NCBI RefSeq assembly: GCF_001854245.1
Contig: NZ_CP015381.1
Coordinates: 4,189,001 to 4,253,000 of the forward strand
Length of the DNA stretch: 64,000 nucleotides
Direction: 5' to 3'
Source: Desulfococcus multivorans
GTDB lineage: Bacteria; Desulfobacterota; Desulfobacteria; Desulfobacterales; Desulfococcaceae
Position numbers and translations under genes: made by a program. The notes under the pieces were generated by a model. It made no database searches. It had not been told where the DNA came from and was given only the letters and a program-made list of their open reading frames with translations. Positions 7,998 to 17,744 of the stretch are shown in pieces; positions within the stretch are counted from its first letter, which is position 1; every line of letters starts with the position of its first letter.

Positions 7998-8160
7998 TAC
8001 GCCCGGCTTGGGCGTGAACTTATGGGGTGAAAGTCCCCTATGTGTGAACCTTGTCGATATCGTGAGATATAGACATAAACATTAGCCGAAGGCAAGGGCG
8101 TTGTCGAGAGGCATCGTCTGAAGGAAGCACGAGTGCAACGCTATAAGCCGACGAACTATG
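7997..8160 (+). mobile_element. Group II intron 5' fragment (domain I), likely class C-attC
   Basis: From GTACGCCCGG the sequence shows the characteristic GCCC...GGGCG start and GGGGTGAAAGTCCCC hairpin, then GCCGAAGGCAAGGGC and GAGAGGCATCGTCTGAAGGAAGC, which I know as conserved 5' parts of bacterial group II introns. No reverse transcriptase gene and no domain V/VI follow; the intron is cut off near 8160. It is on the strand opposite to the cassette genes, as expected for introns that target attC bottom strands. Confidence 0.65.
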
Positions 8161-8308
8161 GGTGAAAATTCATTACCCGGCTGCGGAAATCCGACATCAT
8201 ATCTGCTGCAGCAACTTTGCCCACACGGGTTATGGCCAAGCCCCAGCCCAAAGACTTGGCGAAGGTCCGTGTCAGCCCACTCCCACCACCACGCCCGCCC
8301 GGGCCGAA

Positions 8309-8862
8309 ATGAGCGGTCTCCTGAAAAGCATTTTCCAGTTCAACGGCCACGACCTCACGGCCATCACTGGCGAAGACGGACAGCCGTGGTTCGTCGGAAA
8401 TGAGGTGGCGAAGATCTTGGGGTACGCAGACGCTAAGCAGGCTGTGCGGATGCACTTTAAGTATCCGAAAATGTTAAAAGGTGTTGAATCAACACCTTTG
8501 ACTTCCAGCCCCAGGGGGATCACTATCATCCCCGAATCCAACCTGTACCGCCTGATCACACGGTCCAAGTTGCCCTCCGCGGAGAAGTTCGAAGACTGGA
8601 TCACCGAGGTCGTTCTGCCTACCATCCGCAAAACCGGGGTTATACTACCGCCCCACAGATTGAGGACACCGAACACCCGAGGAAAACTCGGTACATCAAA
8701 ATGGTGAACCGGGAATACAAGGCCGCCCTCAAAAGTGCCGCCGCGGTACCTCTGAGCAACTCAAAGTACTTATGGTCGATCACCTGGACCCCCGATCCGG
8801 TCGTGATCCCATCGACCTACAAAAACGGCCACTCGGATTCCACCGACAGGCAGCACCAATGA
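8309..8862 (+). pseudogene. Bro-N phage antirepressor-like gene, frameshifted
   Basis: ATG 8309 opens a Bro-N domain: FNGHDLTAITGEDGQPWFVG, then EVAKILGYADAKQAVRMH and LYRLITRSKLPSAEKFEDWI, ending VLPTIRKTG. At the G run near 8634-8640 the frame shifts. The alternative frame continues with TTAPQIEDTEHPRKTRYIK to a stop at 8862, and this reads as the natural C-terminus. One base appears to be missing from the run. Bro-N proteins are phage anti-repressors or DNA-binding regulators. The ribosome binding site is weak. Either a decayed prophage gene or a sequencing error. Confidence 0.7.
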
Positions 8863-8959
8863 TGGGGCGGAACTACCGCGGCTCCAGCTCATAGAACGAC
8901 ACAGCAGCCAAGTTTTTCGGGCCGGACCGCTGACGACCAGCAGTACCACGGAAACACGT

Positions 8960-9405
8960 CCAGGACCGGCAACATTACGCCCATTTCGTCAGCCCCATCA
9001 CTTCGAAAGCCGCCGCCTGCCCATACAGCATCCTCCGCTGCCTGAGGTGCCCGTCACGCCACGATCTTTTTTTACGAAGGGTCGACGAGGGCCCACAAAG
9101 CCCATGTTCGATAACATCAGGCAACATCGTCTCCATCATCACCGGTTTCCCACGGCATAACCGCACTGGCTGCAGATGATGGCGACGATGAAGTAGAAGG
9201 ATACGGAAAGGAGATCTATGGCATTGTCGAACATACCGCGGCGGCATGCTGGGGCATCGCAAAATCAATGTGAAGGAATGGGCAAATTTGGAGGGCAGGG
9301 CCGGACCGGGTAATATGTGGCTCCGGCCCGGCCCTTTTCTTTTGTTTGAGGGTTGGTTACTTCGGGTTTAGTGCAGATTTGTCATGGTATCCTTGAAAAA
9401 GGCCA
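8960..9405 (-). mobile_element. Second IS21-type end with truncated accessory gene
   Basis: The 9161-9405 part matches 6476-6705. On the minus strand a short frame (8975-9268) begins MPPRYVRQCHRS, similar in layout to the pre-start region of the 127-aa accessory protein, and decays quickly. No istA or istB follows. This is a second truncated IS21-type copy. Confidence 0.6.
9298..9338 (+). terminator. Intrinsic terminator in IS21 end copy 2
   Basis: GGGCCGGACCGG (9298-9309) pairs with CCGGCCCGGCCC (9323-9334) with one mismatch, followed by TTTTCTTTT. It is the counterpart of the hairpin at 6602-6641. Confidence 0.65.
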
Positions 9406-9535
9406 GCGTCTGAATACTGAAGTTTTTGATCACAATGGTTGAATTTTGTCGTTCTGAAAAATACATCTGCCAGTCTTGATTTATCGAATCCTCTAGTGTA
9501 TGCCGCCTCCGGCGAAGTCTTTGAAGCTCCCGAAC

Positions 9536-12500
9536 TCATTGGTTCGCCTCCCCGTGAAGGCGCTCTAAAAACTCGGTCTCAACCGTCACGCCTGCCGCCA
9601 TGAGCGCCTCAAAAACAGCATTCCACGCTGATATATCGGAAAAAACCGCCGCTTTTTGTCCGACTGTGAGAACCCGGCGCCCAACGCCGAGCTCGTTCCA
9701 AAAACGATTGTTCGCTTTGTTCGCCCATTGTTCCGCCGTAACGGCGAGCGGCCCCTCAGCCGTCGATGGATCCAGGCATTCGAGGACATTCAGATACAGG
9801 TGGGCGATGGTCGGGCATGATGGCGCCTCGCCGGCGATCTCCGACAGCAGCGGTATGAACGGCGTCAGCTCAGGGTCGGATAAACCCTTTGTGTAAGACG
9901 GTCCATCACCGAACCCGTAGTACAACCGCATGTAAAATGCGCTGACAAGCTCTTTTAGGTTAATCTCCATGCCACCTCTCGACGACCGCAAATGGCTGCG
10001 CCAATGCCATGTCTCCTTGAGGCGTGGCCAGAAAGCCTCACGCACTGACAACAGATAGGCTCGATCCGCCGCATCTCCTTCAATAAAATGAAGATCACTC
10101 TGCACGATAAACGCCGCCGCAGCGTCGATGAAAGCTTCATCTGAAAAGGCTTTGAGCACGTCGACTACTAGTTCCTGGCACATTTCACCCGACCAGTGAC
10201 GGGCATGCGCCGCCGCATAGTCCATCAAGCCGCGCGTCCAGACACGCTCGATGTCGCTGTCGTCTTCTCCGTCCTCCCCCGACCTGTTCGTCTCCAGAAG
10301 CCAGTCACGATTGGCGCGCATCACCGCCTTCGACGTCGATCCGGCGCTTGGGCCAAGGCGTGTGAGAATCCGCAACCAGGTCGTCCCGGTCTTTTCATCG
10401 TAATAATAGTCCGGCCACTCCGATTCGCGCGGGGCGCGTTTTCCTGCGCCATCTGCTCCTCTTATTATCAGGGTCCGTTTTCGACGCCGCGTTCTCCGTG
10501 GCGGAGGCGTCGGCCAGTCCGGCTCCGCGCCACCTTTCCGCCATTGCCGCTCTGCTTCGATCCGAGAGGCAAGGCGCGACTCCAAATCAGCGCGGCGTTT
10601 GTCGTAAGTTGCTTTGTCCTCCCCATAATGCGCACGCCGTGGAATCATGCAGGCGAGAAGCGCGATTCGGCTAAGCGAGATCAAAAGTTTTTGATCGATC
10701 TTCTCCACGGCACCTCCATGACGAAGAAATGCCGGCGCAGCGCTCGAGGGATATGTGGCCACGGCCTGTAGGAGATCTTCCGTTTCCGCTTCATCTCCAG
10801 AAATTGCCGCAAGGTAAAGACGCCCGGCGATCGCCATCGAGTGAGCGTCGTACATGACATCATCGCGTGGTAGGGTTCTCGACCGACCCTGAAATTGCAG
10901 CGCTTGCTCGAAGATTGATTTAATCTCTTGCCGACGCCGCACTACGTCTTCCTGAGACCCAACTCGGGCGAGGAACGCCGCCGCAGAGACTCGCTCAAGC
11001 CAGGGATCGTTCGGATCATGCGACGCTTCCTTTTCGTTTGGGGCAGCGGCGGTAGTCTCGTCCAGAATCGCTTCCGCATCGGCGGCGCTAACATTGACGA
11101 CTTTGGTTTCGTCATCCATCGCAAAGCGGACCGCTAACGATCGGGTGAACGTCAAGTGCTCCGCATTCGCCTTTGCCGCCCCCTCTTCCAGCCATTTTTT
11201 CTGCCCGGGCGGCCATTTATAAATCCATCCCTTGCGTTCCTCGCCTGCCGCGTCCTTTTCCGTGACGAGTTCATAATTGTCCCGAGAGGCGAGGCGGAGT
11301 GCATGGGACGCCATGAATTGCGGCGACGCCCAGTCGACCGCATCGTCGGTCCACGGCCCAAGCCGGCTCACCGCCGCTTCAAACTGTGCCTGCAGTGCGC
11401 CTAGTTCTTCCTTGGACAGATTGAAGACAAGCTGAGGTATCACGTCATGCAGTGCGACGCTGCGTGACACGCGACCCGCCAAATCTTTCTCGACAGCTTG
11501 ATCGGCTGCCGGTCCCGACCGCCAGACGCGTCCCAGAACTCCTCCACCCATTCGATCGACCGCGTCAAGATTGGCGCGGCCGGCATCTATCGCCAACGTT
11601 TCCGGAGACGCTAGAACGTCTCGGAGAGGCGTTCCCTTTAGGGATGAATGAGACAGGACAAGATCGACAATGAGAAGCCAAAGCGCGCCAACGATCGGCC
11701 CCTCGGCGATGATGTCTCCGATCACAGCATCAAGCGTCTCGCCCCCGTCAAGTCTCCTATGCGCCCAGTGCTCCATCGCCGCTAACGCCTTGGTCAGCAT
11801 GGCCGACGGCGCGCGCCCGCGTGACCATCCATAACTGAACAGCGCCTCAATCCTGCGCGTCGTTCCCAGGAACTGAACCGAAAATTCCGGATAACCCTCC
11901 TCCGGCGCACACACGCTCTCGGTCAAGGTTTTGATGAACGCAACACCCGTCGCGGGCGCCGCTTCAAGGATTTCCGTGAACACACCGATGCCGCATCGGC
12001 CAAGCACGAAAGGACCGTCAACTCGAGACATCGCATAGGAGCGGCGACGCCCCGGCTTCCTACGCAATTCGTCTTCCTCCTCATCATCTTCGAGCGCGCG
12101 CAGAAAGGCGGCCGCGAATTCAGCAGGTGCTGCGCCCAACAACCGTCCAGGAAATTCGAGGATCTGGCTTATCGCTGCTTCCGGCCGCTTCGAGTTCTTG
12201 ACAGCGTTGAGATAACGTGCCGCTGCGCCAGGAGAGGTCGTCGCCCATAGCGCAAGGTAGAGTCGGGCCGTATCAAGCGCATCGCCCGTCACAGCGTATT
12301 TGATTTCCGGAAGAGGCTCACCATATCGCGGCAAAGGAAGGTCCCTCCGTTCAATAGCCGCAACCAGAATATCGGCGTAGCGATCGAGCAAGATCGGTGT
12401 CACTGTCTTTTCGCCGAACGCTGCAAAGACAAGCCATTTCTGGAAAAGATCGATCGCAGCCGACAACGGTGTCGCTCCCAACTGGCCAAACCGCTGCAAA

Positions 12501-14662
12501 CACCACAAGATCAGGTGTATCCATTCCGGCCCTTTCGGAATGGTCATCCCTTCCGGCGCAGCGACCCCTCCCAGCAGACCCTTATTGAACAGGGGGGCTG
12601 CCGACTGCGTATGCGACGCGACAAAACGTCTGATCAACTGCGCCGCACGGCGACCGTCATCTTCGAGCAGAAAAGCGTCGTATCGCCCGAGCAACGCGTC
12701 CGCGCGTTCGGACCGGACGAGCGCCAACAGGGCCAGCCCCGCCCATCCGGGCGCGGCGCCTTCCGCCTCCAGATGCCTGAGCAGTTTTGGCCACGCCTCG
12801 TCCTCGCTACGTTCGGCGAGCATTCGACACGCCAGCTCGAATCCGCGCGTCATCCAGAAGGGCGGCGGGGCACCCAGCCCAAGCCTGTCAATCGCGCCAG
12901 GATCATCAAATAGAACGCAGGCGACCGCCCAGTCTGTAAACAGATCATGCCGGAATCGGACTCGATCCGGATGGATCTCGACGAGCACTTCGTCCGCGAT
13001 CAATTCTGCAACAGCCTGCGCGTCCTGACCGGAGACATCGACAAGTCCAGCATTGTCGATGAGGCCGTTGGCGACAGCGTTGAGCACTCGCTTACGGGAG
13101 TGTATCTCGCCTCTCGTTCGCTCGCCCGTCCCCGCCGCGCCGGATGCCTGCCAGTCTCTCGCCAGCGCAGCTTCGCTGATCGCTTCCTTCTTATTGAGGC
13201 GCGTGCTGACCAACAGTCGCAATTTCAGCAAATTACGGGCGAGCAGTTTCGCCGGGTGGTCGGGCCTCAGCAGGGGCGCGAGCTGCGGGGCGGCCTTGGC
13301 GAGCGCCTCTGCTTCGTCATCGTCGAGCCCTTCCACGATGATGCGTCCGCGCGCAGACAAGTGCGCGAACATCTCTTCGCCAATCCAGAGGGCGCCCTCA
13401 TCCTCCCATCCGGGCCGCGCAGTGAACAGCACCGTCACGCCCGGACAACGCAGCGCCGCCCGCAAGAGGTCAATGACCGTTTTTCGTTGCGCGCTGTCGC
13501 GAAAACGGTCGAGGCCGTCAATGCAGAGATAGCCTCCGCCGTCGCAGGCGAGATCGCTCAGCAATTCGTCAGCCGTGGCATCGATGCCGAAAACGGCGCG
13601 CATCGCTGGCCAGCCGCCAGATGGCGTCCGGTCCGGAGCCAACACCAAAATGCGCGAGACCGCCTCGCGCGCCTCGATAGCGGTTCTCAGCAAGCCGGAT
13701 TTACCGACGCCACTGGGTCCCGATATTTCAACAACTCCGCCCTGTGTTTCCGCCGCCTGAAGCAGCCCCTCCAATTCGCGCCGGGGCTTTTCCCGTGCGA
13801 GCTGGCAACCCTTAACCGTCATACCGATGTCCTGGAGCGCATGGCGACTCAGTTCCTCGATATGGCGGCGCACGACGGCAAGCCCTGGCGCCGCGCCGAC
13901 GCTCACGCCGAGGTCGTTCAGCTTTCGAACCAATTCGTCCCGGTTCAGTTCACCGCCAATGGCGTCGGCGCGAAGAACGAGCCCGAATAACGAGTCATAG
14001 AGATCGGCGCCGCTTTTCTCAGATGCCAAATGCCGCGCACGCAGTCGGTCATGATGCTCCGCCATAGAGTTCGGACGTGCATAGTCGAAAGTCAGCACTG
14101 AAAATGACCGAAGGATGTCATAGAGAACGTCGTCCCCCGTTTCGTCCTTCGCCGCGAGGAGCGCTCTGAATGCGGCCACGAACGCCCGCATATCTTTGTT
14201 GCTGCGTCCAGGTGTCTCCAGAAGCCTTAAGAACGACGCCTCGTCGATCGTTTGCTGTGCCAGTTCCAGCGCTTCCTGCACGCCATTCTCGATCACGCCC
14301 GTCGTCCGCTCAATTGCGACGGCGAAGCGTCGATCCGGCTCGATCTTTCGCGCCTTGACGATCCCGTCCACGACAGACTGGAAATTGGCGTCGTTTTCCG
14401 TAAACGCCATCGATCGTTTGACCTGGACCTCAAGACACCGATCCTCGCCCTGAGGCGTCGCGCCCCGCACGATGACGTCATCAAGCGGATGGCCCTGGCC
14501 ACCTCTCTGGAACTCAAGCCGATCGACGACCGCGCCGGGCAGTCCGAGCGGCTCAGTGTTCGCCAGCAAGGCAAGCGCATAATACGTTCCGACTTTCGTC
14601 TCGAACTGGCCGCCTGCTGGTCCAGTAGATCGAGGACTGGAGTCTTTTTCAGCAGGACGCAT
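9536..14662 (-). CDS. Avs-like STAND NTPase with N-terminal PD-(D/E)xK-type nuclease domain, 1708 aa
   Basis: Start ATG 14662 (MRPAEKDSSPRS) is preferred over a TTG at 14686. Residues 15-90 look like the DUF4297/Cap4-type nuclease: GGQFETKVGTYYAL, D61-D62, then E78-V-Q80-V-K82, a D-(E/Q)xK catalytic pattern. A STAND-type NTPase follows, with Walker A GPSGVGKS at 315-322, Walker B YLCIDGLDRF at 378-387, a TARPGW sensor near 415 and an FRHDLFTDWAV motif in the winged-helix region. The remaining ~1100 residues are helical and repeat-like, fitting a target-sensing C-terminus. STAND NTPases with nuclease effectors (AVAST) cut DNA after sensing phage proteins; that role here is inferred. The gene stands alone, with a base composition richer in GC than the AT-rich DNA upstream. 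Confidence 0.8.
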   Translation of the reverse strand: MRPAEKDSSPRSTGPAGGQFETKVGTYYALALLANTEPLGLPGAVVDRLEFQRGGQGHPLDDVIVRGATPQGEDRCLEVQVKRSMAFTENDANFQSVVDGIVKARKIEPDRRFAVAIERTTGVIENGVQEALELAQQTIDEASFLRLLETPGRSNKDMRAFVAAFRALLAAKDETGDDVLYDILRSFSVLTFDYARPNSMAEHHDRLRARHLASEKSGADLYDSLFGLVLRADAIGGELNRDELVRKLNDLGVSVGAAPGLAVVRRHIEELSRHALQDIGMTVKGCQLAREKPRRELEGLLQAAETQGGVVEISGPSGVGKSGLLRTAIEAREAVSRILVLAPDRTPSGGWPAMRAVFGIDATADELLSDLACDGGGYLCIDGLDRFRDSAQRKTVIDLLRAALRCPGVTVLFTARPGWEDEGALWIGEEMFAHLSARGRIIVEGLDDDEAEALAKAAPQLAPLLRPDHPAKLLARNLLKLRLLVSTRLNKKEAISEAALARDWQASGAAGTGERTRGEIHSRKRVLNAVANGLIDNAGLVDVSGQDAQAVAELIADEVLVEIHPDRVRFRHDLFTDWAVACVLFDDPGAIDRLGLGAPPPFWMTRGFELACRMLAERSEDEAWPKLLRHLEAEGAAPGWAGLALLALVRSERADALLGRYDAFLLEDDGRRAAQLIRRFVASHTQSAAPLFNKGLLGGVAAPEGMTIPKGPEWIHLILWCLQRFGQLGATPLSAAIDLFQKWLVFAAFGEKTVTPILLDRYADILVAAIERRDLPLPRYGEPLPEIKYAVTGDALDTARLYLALWATTSPGAAARYLNAVKNSKRPEAAISQILEFPGRLLGAAPAEFAAAFLRALEDDEEEDELRRKPGRRRSYAMSRVDGPFVLGRCGIGVFTEILEAAPATGVAFIKTLTESVCAPEEGYPEFSVQFLGTTRRIEALFSYGWSRGRAPSAMLTKALAAMEHWAHRRLDGGETLDAVIGDIIAEGPIVGALWLLIVDLVLSHSSLKGTPLRDVLASPETLAIDAGRANLDAVDRMGGGVLGRVWRSGPAADQAVEKDLAGRVSRSVALHDVIPQLVFNLSKEELGALQAQFEAAVSRLGPWTDDAVDWASPQFMASHALRLASRDNYELVTEKDAAGEERKGWIYKWPPGQKKWLEEGAAKANAEHLTFTRSLAVRFAMDDETKVVNVSAADAEAILDETTAAAPNEKEASHDPNDPWLERVSAAAFLARVGSQEDVVRRRQEIKSIFEQALQFQGRSRTLPRDDVMYDAHSMAIAGRLYLAAISGDEAETEDLLQAVATYPSSAAPAFLRHGGAVEKIDQKLLISLSRIALLACMIPRRAHYGEDKATYDKRRADLESRLASRIEAERQWRKGGAEPDWPTPPPRRTRRRKRTLIIRGADGAGKRAPRESEWPDYYYDEKTGTTWLRILTRLGPSAGSTSKAVMRANRDWLLETNRSGEDGEDDSDIERVWTRGLMDYAAAHARHWSGEMCQELVVDVLKAFSDEAFIDAAAAFIVQSDLHFIEGDAADRAYLLSVREAFWPRLKETWHWRSHLRSSRGGMEINLKELVSAFYMRLYYGFGDGPSYTKGLSDPELTPFIPLLSEIAGEAPSCPTIAHLYLNVLECLDPSTAEGPLAVTAEQWANKANNRFWNELGVGRRVLTVGQKAAVFSDISAWNAVFEALMAAGVTVETEFLERLHGEANQ

Positions 14663-15349
14663 GGTGAGAGCACCAATTCCAAACAAAAAATTTCATTTTA
14701 AGATTGCCTCATAAGCATCTTTCGTTGAACCGTAGCAGTATCTATGCCCGAGCTTTCCGCAGTCGCTTTTCTTGATTCAGTGATAGTGAACCTAAGTAAA
14801 AACGGCAAACCGGCTGGTCTGCATCAGCTGTATTAAACTCAAAATAGTGACAGTAACGTCGTTTGGAGAGGTCAATGATAGGGGTGTATTCCGAGGATAA
14901 AATTTGAGACCGGCCTCCCTTTCACCGACCATTTTATAGTGTTTTATAAAAACATCATTTTGAAGATTGGTTGTCAACTACTGAACTTCATCCTATAGTT
15001 ACATATTCTGGGCTGGGAAACGCTGTTCTTTCCAATGTCCACTTTTGAGGAATTTGGAGAGTCAAAGCAACTCGCGGGAATGTCTGATAATGGTCATTTA
15101 CAGTCTATTGCACTGCATTAAATTTAGTTCTGCGTTAGAGTGCCAGGTTTCTCATACCATATATAATTCAATCTTCCGCTACTGGCCGATTAGGGACCTT
15201 CCCTCGCTTGGCCATTCCGTTTCAGACTATCCATGGTCGCGTTCGCGACCGAAGCTGGCTTAATGTAGATTGAGATTTGTATTGTTATGCAGCTAAATTT
15301 TTTCACGATACCAAGGTTGACATAACACAAAGATATCCCTTTAAAAATG
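14663..15349. other. AT-rich gene-free stretch upstream of the STAND gene
   Basis: I see no convincing coding region, RNA gene or repeat here. Short open frames lack ribosome binding sites and family features. It probably contains the promoter of the STAND gene and is the left flank of the IS66-type insertion; TAAAAATG at 15342-15349 is the target duplication. Confidence 0.6.
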
Positions 15350-15491
15350 GTAACTATTCAGCGTAAAATGAGAATATCTTATTCACTGAGTATGAGTTTA
15401 GCTCTTTGAAAATTTTTTCCTGAAAGCCAGAAAATACTGGCGTCAGAAATCAGGGTATAGTATGTAGTCCCCCATACTATGGAAGGACTGC

Positions 15492-16370
15492 ATGAACGTA
15501 ATTGTTTTTCGATATCGATCTCGCGATCTTACGCAACAAGATGTAGAAGATATACGCGGCACTATTTCACGGTATTACCACCGAGGCAGAAGCTACATCT
15601 CGCGGGTATTGTGCCGGGAGTGGGACTGGGTTCAACCCAACGGCAAATTCAAGGAATATGCCGCCCGTGATCTTCTCTTGCGCCTGGAAGAAAAAGGCCT
15701 TGTTGATCTACCACCCCGACTGCGGCCGAAAAACAATAACAAACGGCGCTCCTTTACCCAAACGCCCATTTTCAACGACACTCCCATGGCGGGCCTTGTC
15801 AAAGATTACTCCGGCCTGCATCTTCAACCCATCCAATCCGGCGAAGATTATCTCTGGGGATATCTGCTCCATCACCATCACTATCTGGGCGTTCCCAGGC
15901 TTGTCGGCGAGCACCTGAAGTATCTGGCCCGGCTCGATGGCCGGGTTGTCGCCTGCCTGGCATGGGCCAGTGCGGCCTTCAAGGTGAAAAGCCGGGATGA
16001 CTTCATCGGCTGGTCGACCGCCATAAGGCGGCAGCGGCTTCACCTTGTCGCCAACAATGCGCGTTTCCTGATTCCACCGTGGATTCGGGTCAAACACCTC
16101 GCTTCCAAGGTGTTGGCGCTCAATCTCCGGCGTTTGAGCGCGGACTGGCAGACGGCCTATCATCACCGGATCTACCTGGCGGAAACGTTCGTCGATATTT
16201 CCCGCTTTGAAGGCACCTGTTACAAGGCGGCCAACTGGCAATGCGTCGGAGAGACCAGCGGCAGCGCCAAAAGGGGCAATGCATATCGGTTCCACGGTCA
16301 AGCCAAGGCCGTTTATCTTTATCCCCTGGATCGACACTTCAGGAGACTGCTTGCCGATGACCAGGGATGA
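15492..16370 (+). CDS. druA: DruA/DUF4338 protein carried by an IS66-type element
   Basis: The 292-aa protein has the DUF4338 core: HHHHYLGVPRLVGEHLKYL, VACLAWASAAFKVKSRDDFI, NNARFLIPPWIRVKHLASKVL, RIYLAETFVDISRFEGTCYK and AANWQCVGETSG. DUF4338 is the DruA component of the Druantia anti-phage system, whose biochemical role is not settled for me. Here no druB-E genes are present. Instead the gene sits inside an insertion sequence and its end overlaps the transposase start by 14 bases, so it is co-expressed with transposition functions. GGAAGGA precedes ATG 15492. It could be a transposition accessory protein rather than a defence protein. Confidence 0.85.
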   Translation: MNVIVFRYRSRDLTQQDVEDIRGTISRYYHRGRSYISRVLCREWDWVQPNGKFKEYAARDLLLRLEEKGLVDLPPRLRPKNNNKRRSFTQTPIFNDTPMAGLVKDYSGLHLQPIQSGEDYLWGYLLHHHHYLGVPRLVGEHLKYLARLDGRVVACLAWASAAFKVKSRDDFIGWSTAIRRQRLHLVANNARFLIPPWIRVKHLASKVLALNLRRLSADWQTAYHHRIYLAETFVDISRFEGTCYKAANWQCVGETSGSAKRGNAYRFHGQAKAVYLYPLDRHFRRLLADDQG

Positions 16371-17727
16371 AGCCGCCGCCATCCTGGATTTACCCAGGGA
16401 ACAGGCCATCGATGCCATCCTGACCCTTGCCGACAAAGCGGAAAAATTCGACCGCCTTTGTGGAACGGTCAGCCCTACCTGCCCATCGGGGATGACGCCA
16501 CCGTACCTGAAAGAACCGGGGAAGAAGCGCAGAAAAAAGCCCGGTCGCAAAAAAGGCCATTCAGGCGTTGCCCGGAAACGACCTGAAAAGATCGACCATT
16601 ATAGAGAGCACACTCTGGAATCCTGTCCCGAATGCCGGTTGCCTCTGGGAAAGCCGATCAAAAATCACAAGCGCTATATCATGGACATCCCACCGGTGGC
16701 AGTTGAAGTCACCGAGCACACCGTCCATGGATATTGGTGCTCGAACTGCAAAAAAGCGGTTTATCCGAGGGTCACTGACGCTTTACCCAACGCCGTGCTC
16801 GGCATAAACCTCCTGGTCATGACGGCCTGGCTTCATTACTGGGTGGGCATGAGTGTTCGAAATGTCGCCAGGTTGTTGGCTGTTTTTTGTGCCTTTGACG
16901 TCAGCCCGGGCGGTTTGACCCAGGCCTGGAAGAACCTGAGCGTCATTCTGAAACCGCTATACGACGATATCGGCAAAAAAATCCAAAAATCGGCAGTGCT
17001 CCATGCTGACGAAACCGGGTGGAGAATCAGCGGCCTTACCCATTGGCTCTGGTGTTTTGCAACCGATCGATTCTGCTATTTTATCATCGACAAAAGTCGC
17101 GGCTCCCCGGTCATCAAAAAAGTGATCGGCAAATTATTCGAAGGAATTCTCATCTGTGACTTCTGGGGGGCCTATAACAAAATCGCCACCCTGGCGACCC
17201 AGAGGTGTTTCTATCACCTGTTCACCGAATTGGCGAAGGTGGACAAGTGCAACAAATCGGCCGATTGGAAATTGTTCAGGAAGAAACTCGGCCGCTTGCT
17301 GATGGATGCGGTGCGCCTGAGTGTAATGAAAGCCGAACTGGCGTCGCCAGTGTTCGATCGGCGCAAGATGAGACTTTACCTCCGGCTCGATCAACTGATT
17401 GCATCATCTCGCGAGGACAAGGATGTCAACAGGCTTATCAAGCGGTTGATCCGCCACAGAAATGAGTTCTTCACATTTTTGGAGTATAACGGCGTCAGCC
17501 CATACAACAACCATGCGGAACAGCAGATCAGAAAGCCCGTTTTGACGCGGAAAATCTCACAGCAGAATCGCTCAAACCAGGGTGCGGAAGCTCATGCGAT
17601 TTTTATGACCTTATTCAGATCTGCTGAACTTCAGGGGCTGAATCCCTTCGATACGGTGCTGCACGATGCAAAAAAAATGCTCGGTGCAGTACGAGAAGAA
17701 GACATTGCCCTCAAGCTGGCAGCATAA
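16357..17727 (+). CDS. IS66-family transposase (inner element), 456 aa
   Basis: ATG 16357 (MTRDEAAAILDLPREQ) has AGGAG 10 bases upstream and overlaps the druA stop. The protein has a basic linker (KKRRKKPGRKKGH), a zinc-type CPEC...CSNC pair, and the IS66 DDE core: VLHADETGWRI (first D), ICDFWGAYN (second D) and the C-terminal YNNHAEQQIRKPVLTRKIS region with the catalytic E. Length fits the single-transposase branch of IS66. The stop codon TAA lies at the first bases of the right inverted repeat. It appears intact. Confidence 0.9.
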   Translation: MTRDEAAAILDLPREQAIDAILTLADKAEKFDRLCGTVSPTCPSGMTPPYLKEPGKKRRKKPGRKKGHSGVARKRPEKIDHYREHTLESCPECRLPLGKPIKNHKRYIMDIPPVAVEVTEHTVHGYWCSNCKKAVYPRVTDALPNAVLGINLLVMTAWLHYWVGMSVRNVARLLAVFCAFDVSPGGLTQAWKNLSVILKPLYDDIGKKIQKSAVLHADETGWRISGLTHWLWCFATDRFCYFIIDKSRGSPVIKKVIGKLFEGILICDFWGAYNKIATLATQRCFYHLFTELAKVDKCNKSADWKLFRKKLGRLLMDAVRLSVMKAELASPVFDRRKMRLYLRLDQLIASSREDKDVNRLIKRLIRHRNEFFTFLEYNGVSPYNNHAEQQIRKPVLTRKISQQNRSNQGAEAHAIFMTLFRSAELQGLNPFDTVLHDAKKMLGAVREEDIALKLAA

Positions 17728-17744
17728 TTTTCAAAGAGCTAAAC

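Noticed and set aside
12947-13990. A 347-aa open frame on the plus strand
   Set aside because: It is antisense to the STAND NTPase gene, arginine/histidine rich and without motif.
14792-15263. Two short frames in the AT-rich flank
   Set aside because: They are short, have no ribosome binding site and no conserved pattern.
15492-16370. A full Druantia defence system
   Set aside because: Only the DUF4338 gene is present; the other Druantia genes (large helicase and partners) are absent, and the gene sits inside an insertion sequence.
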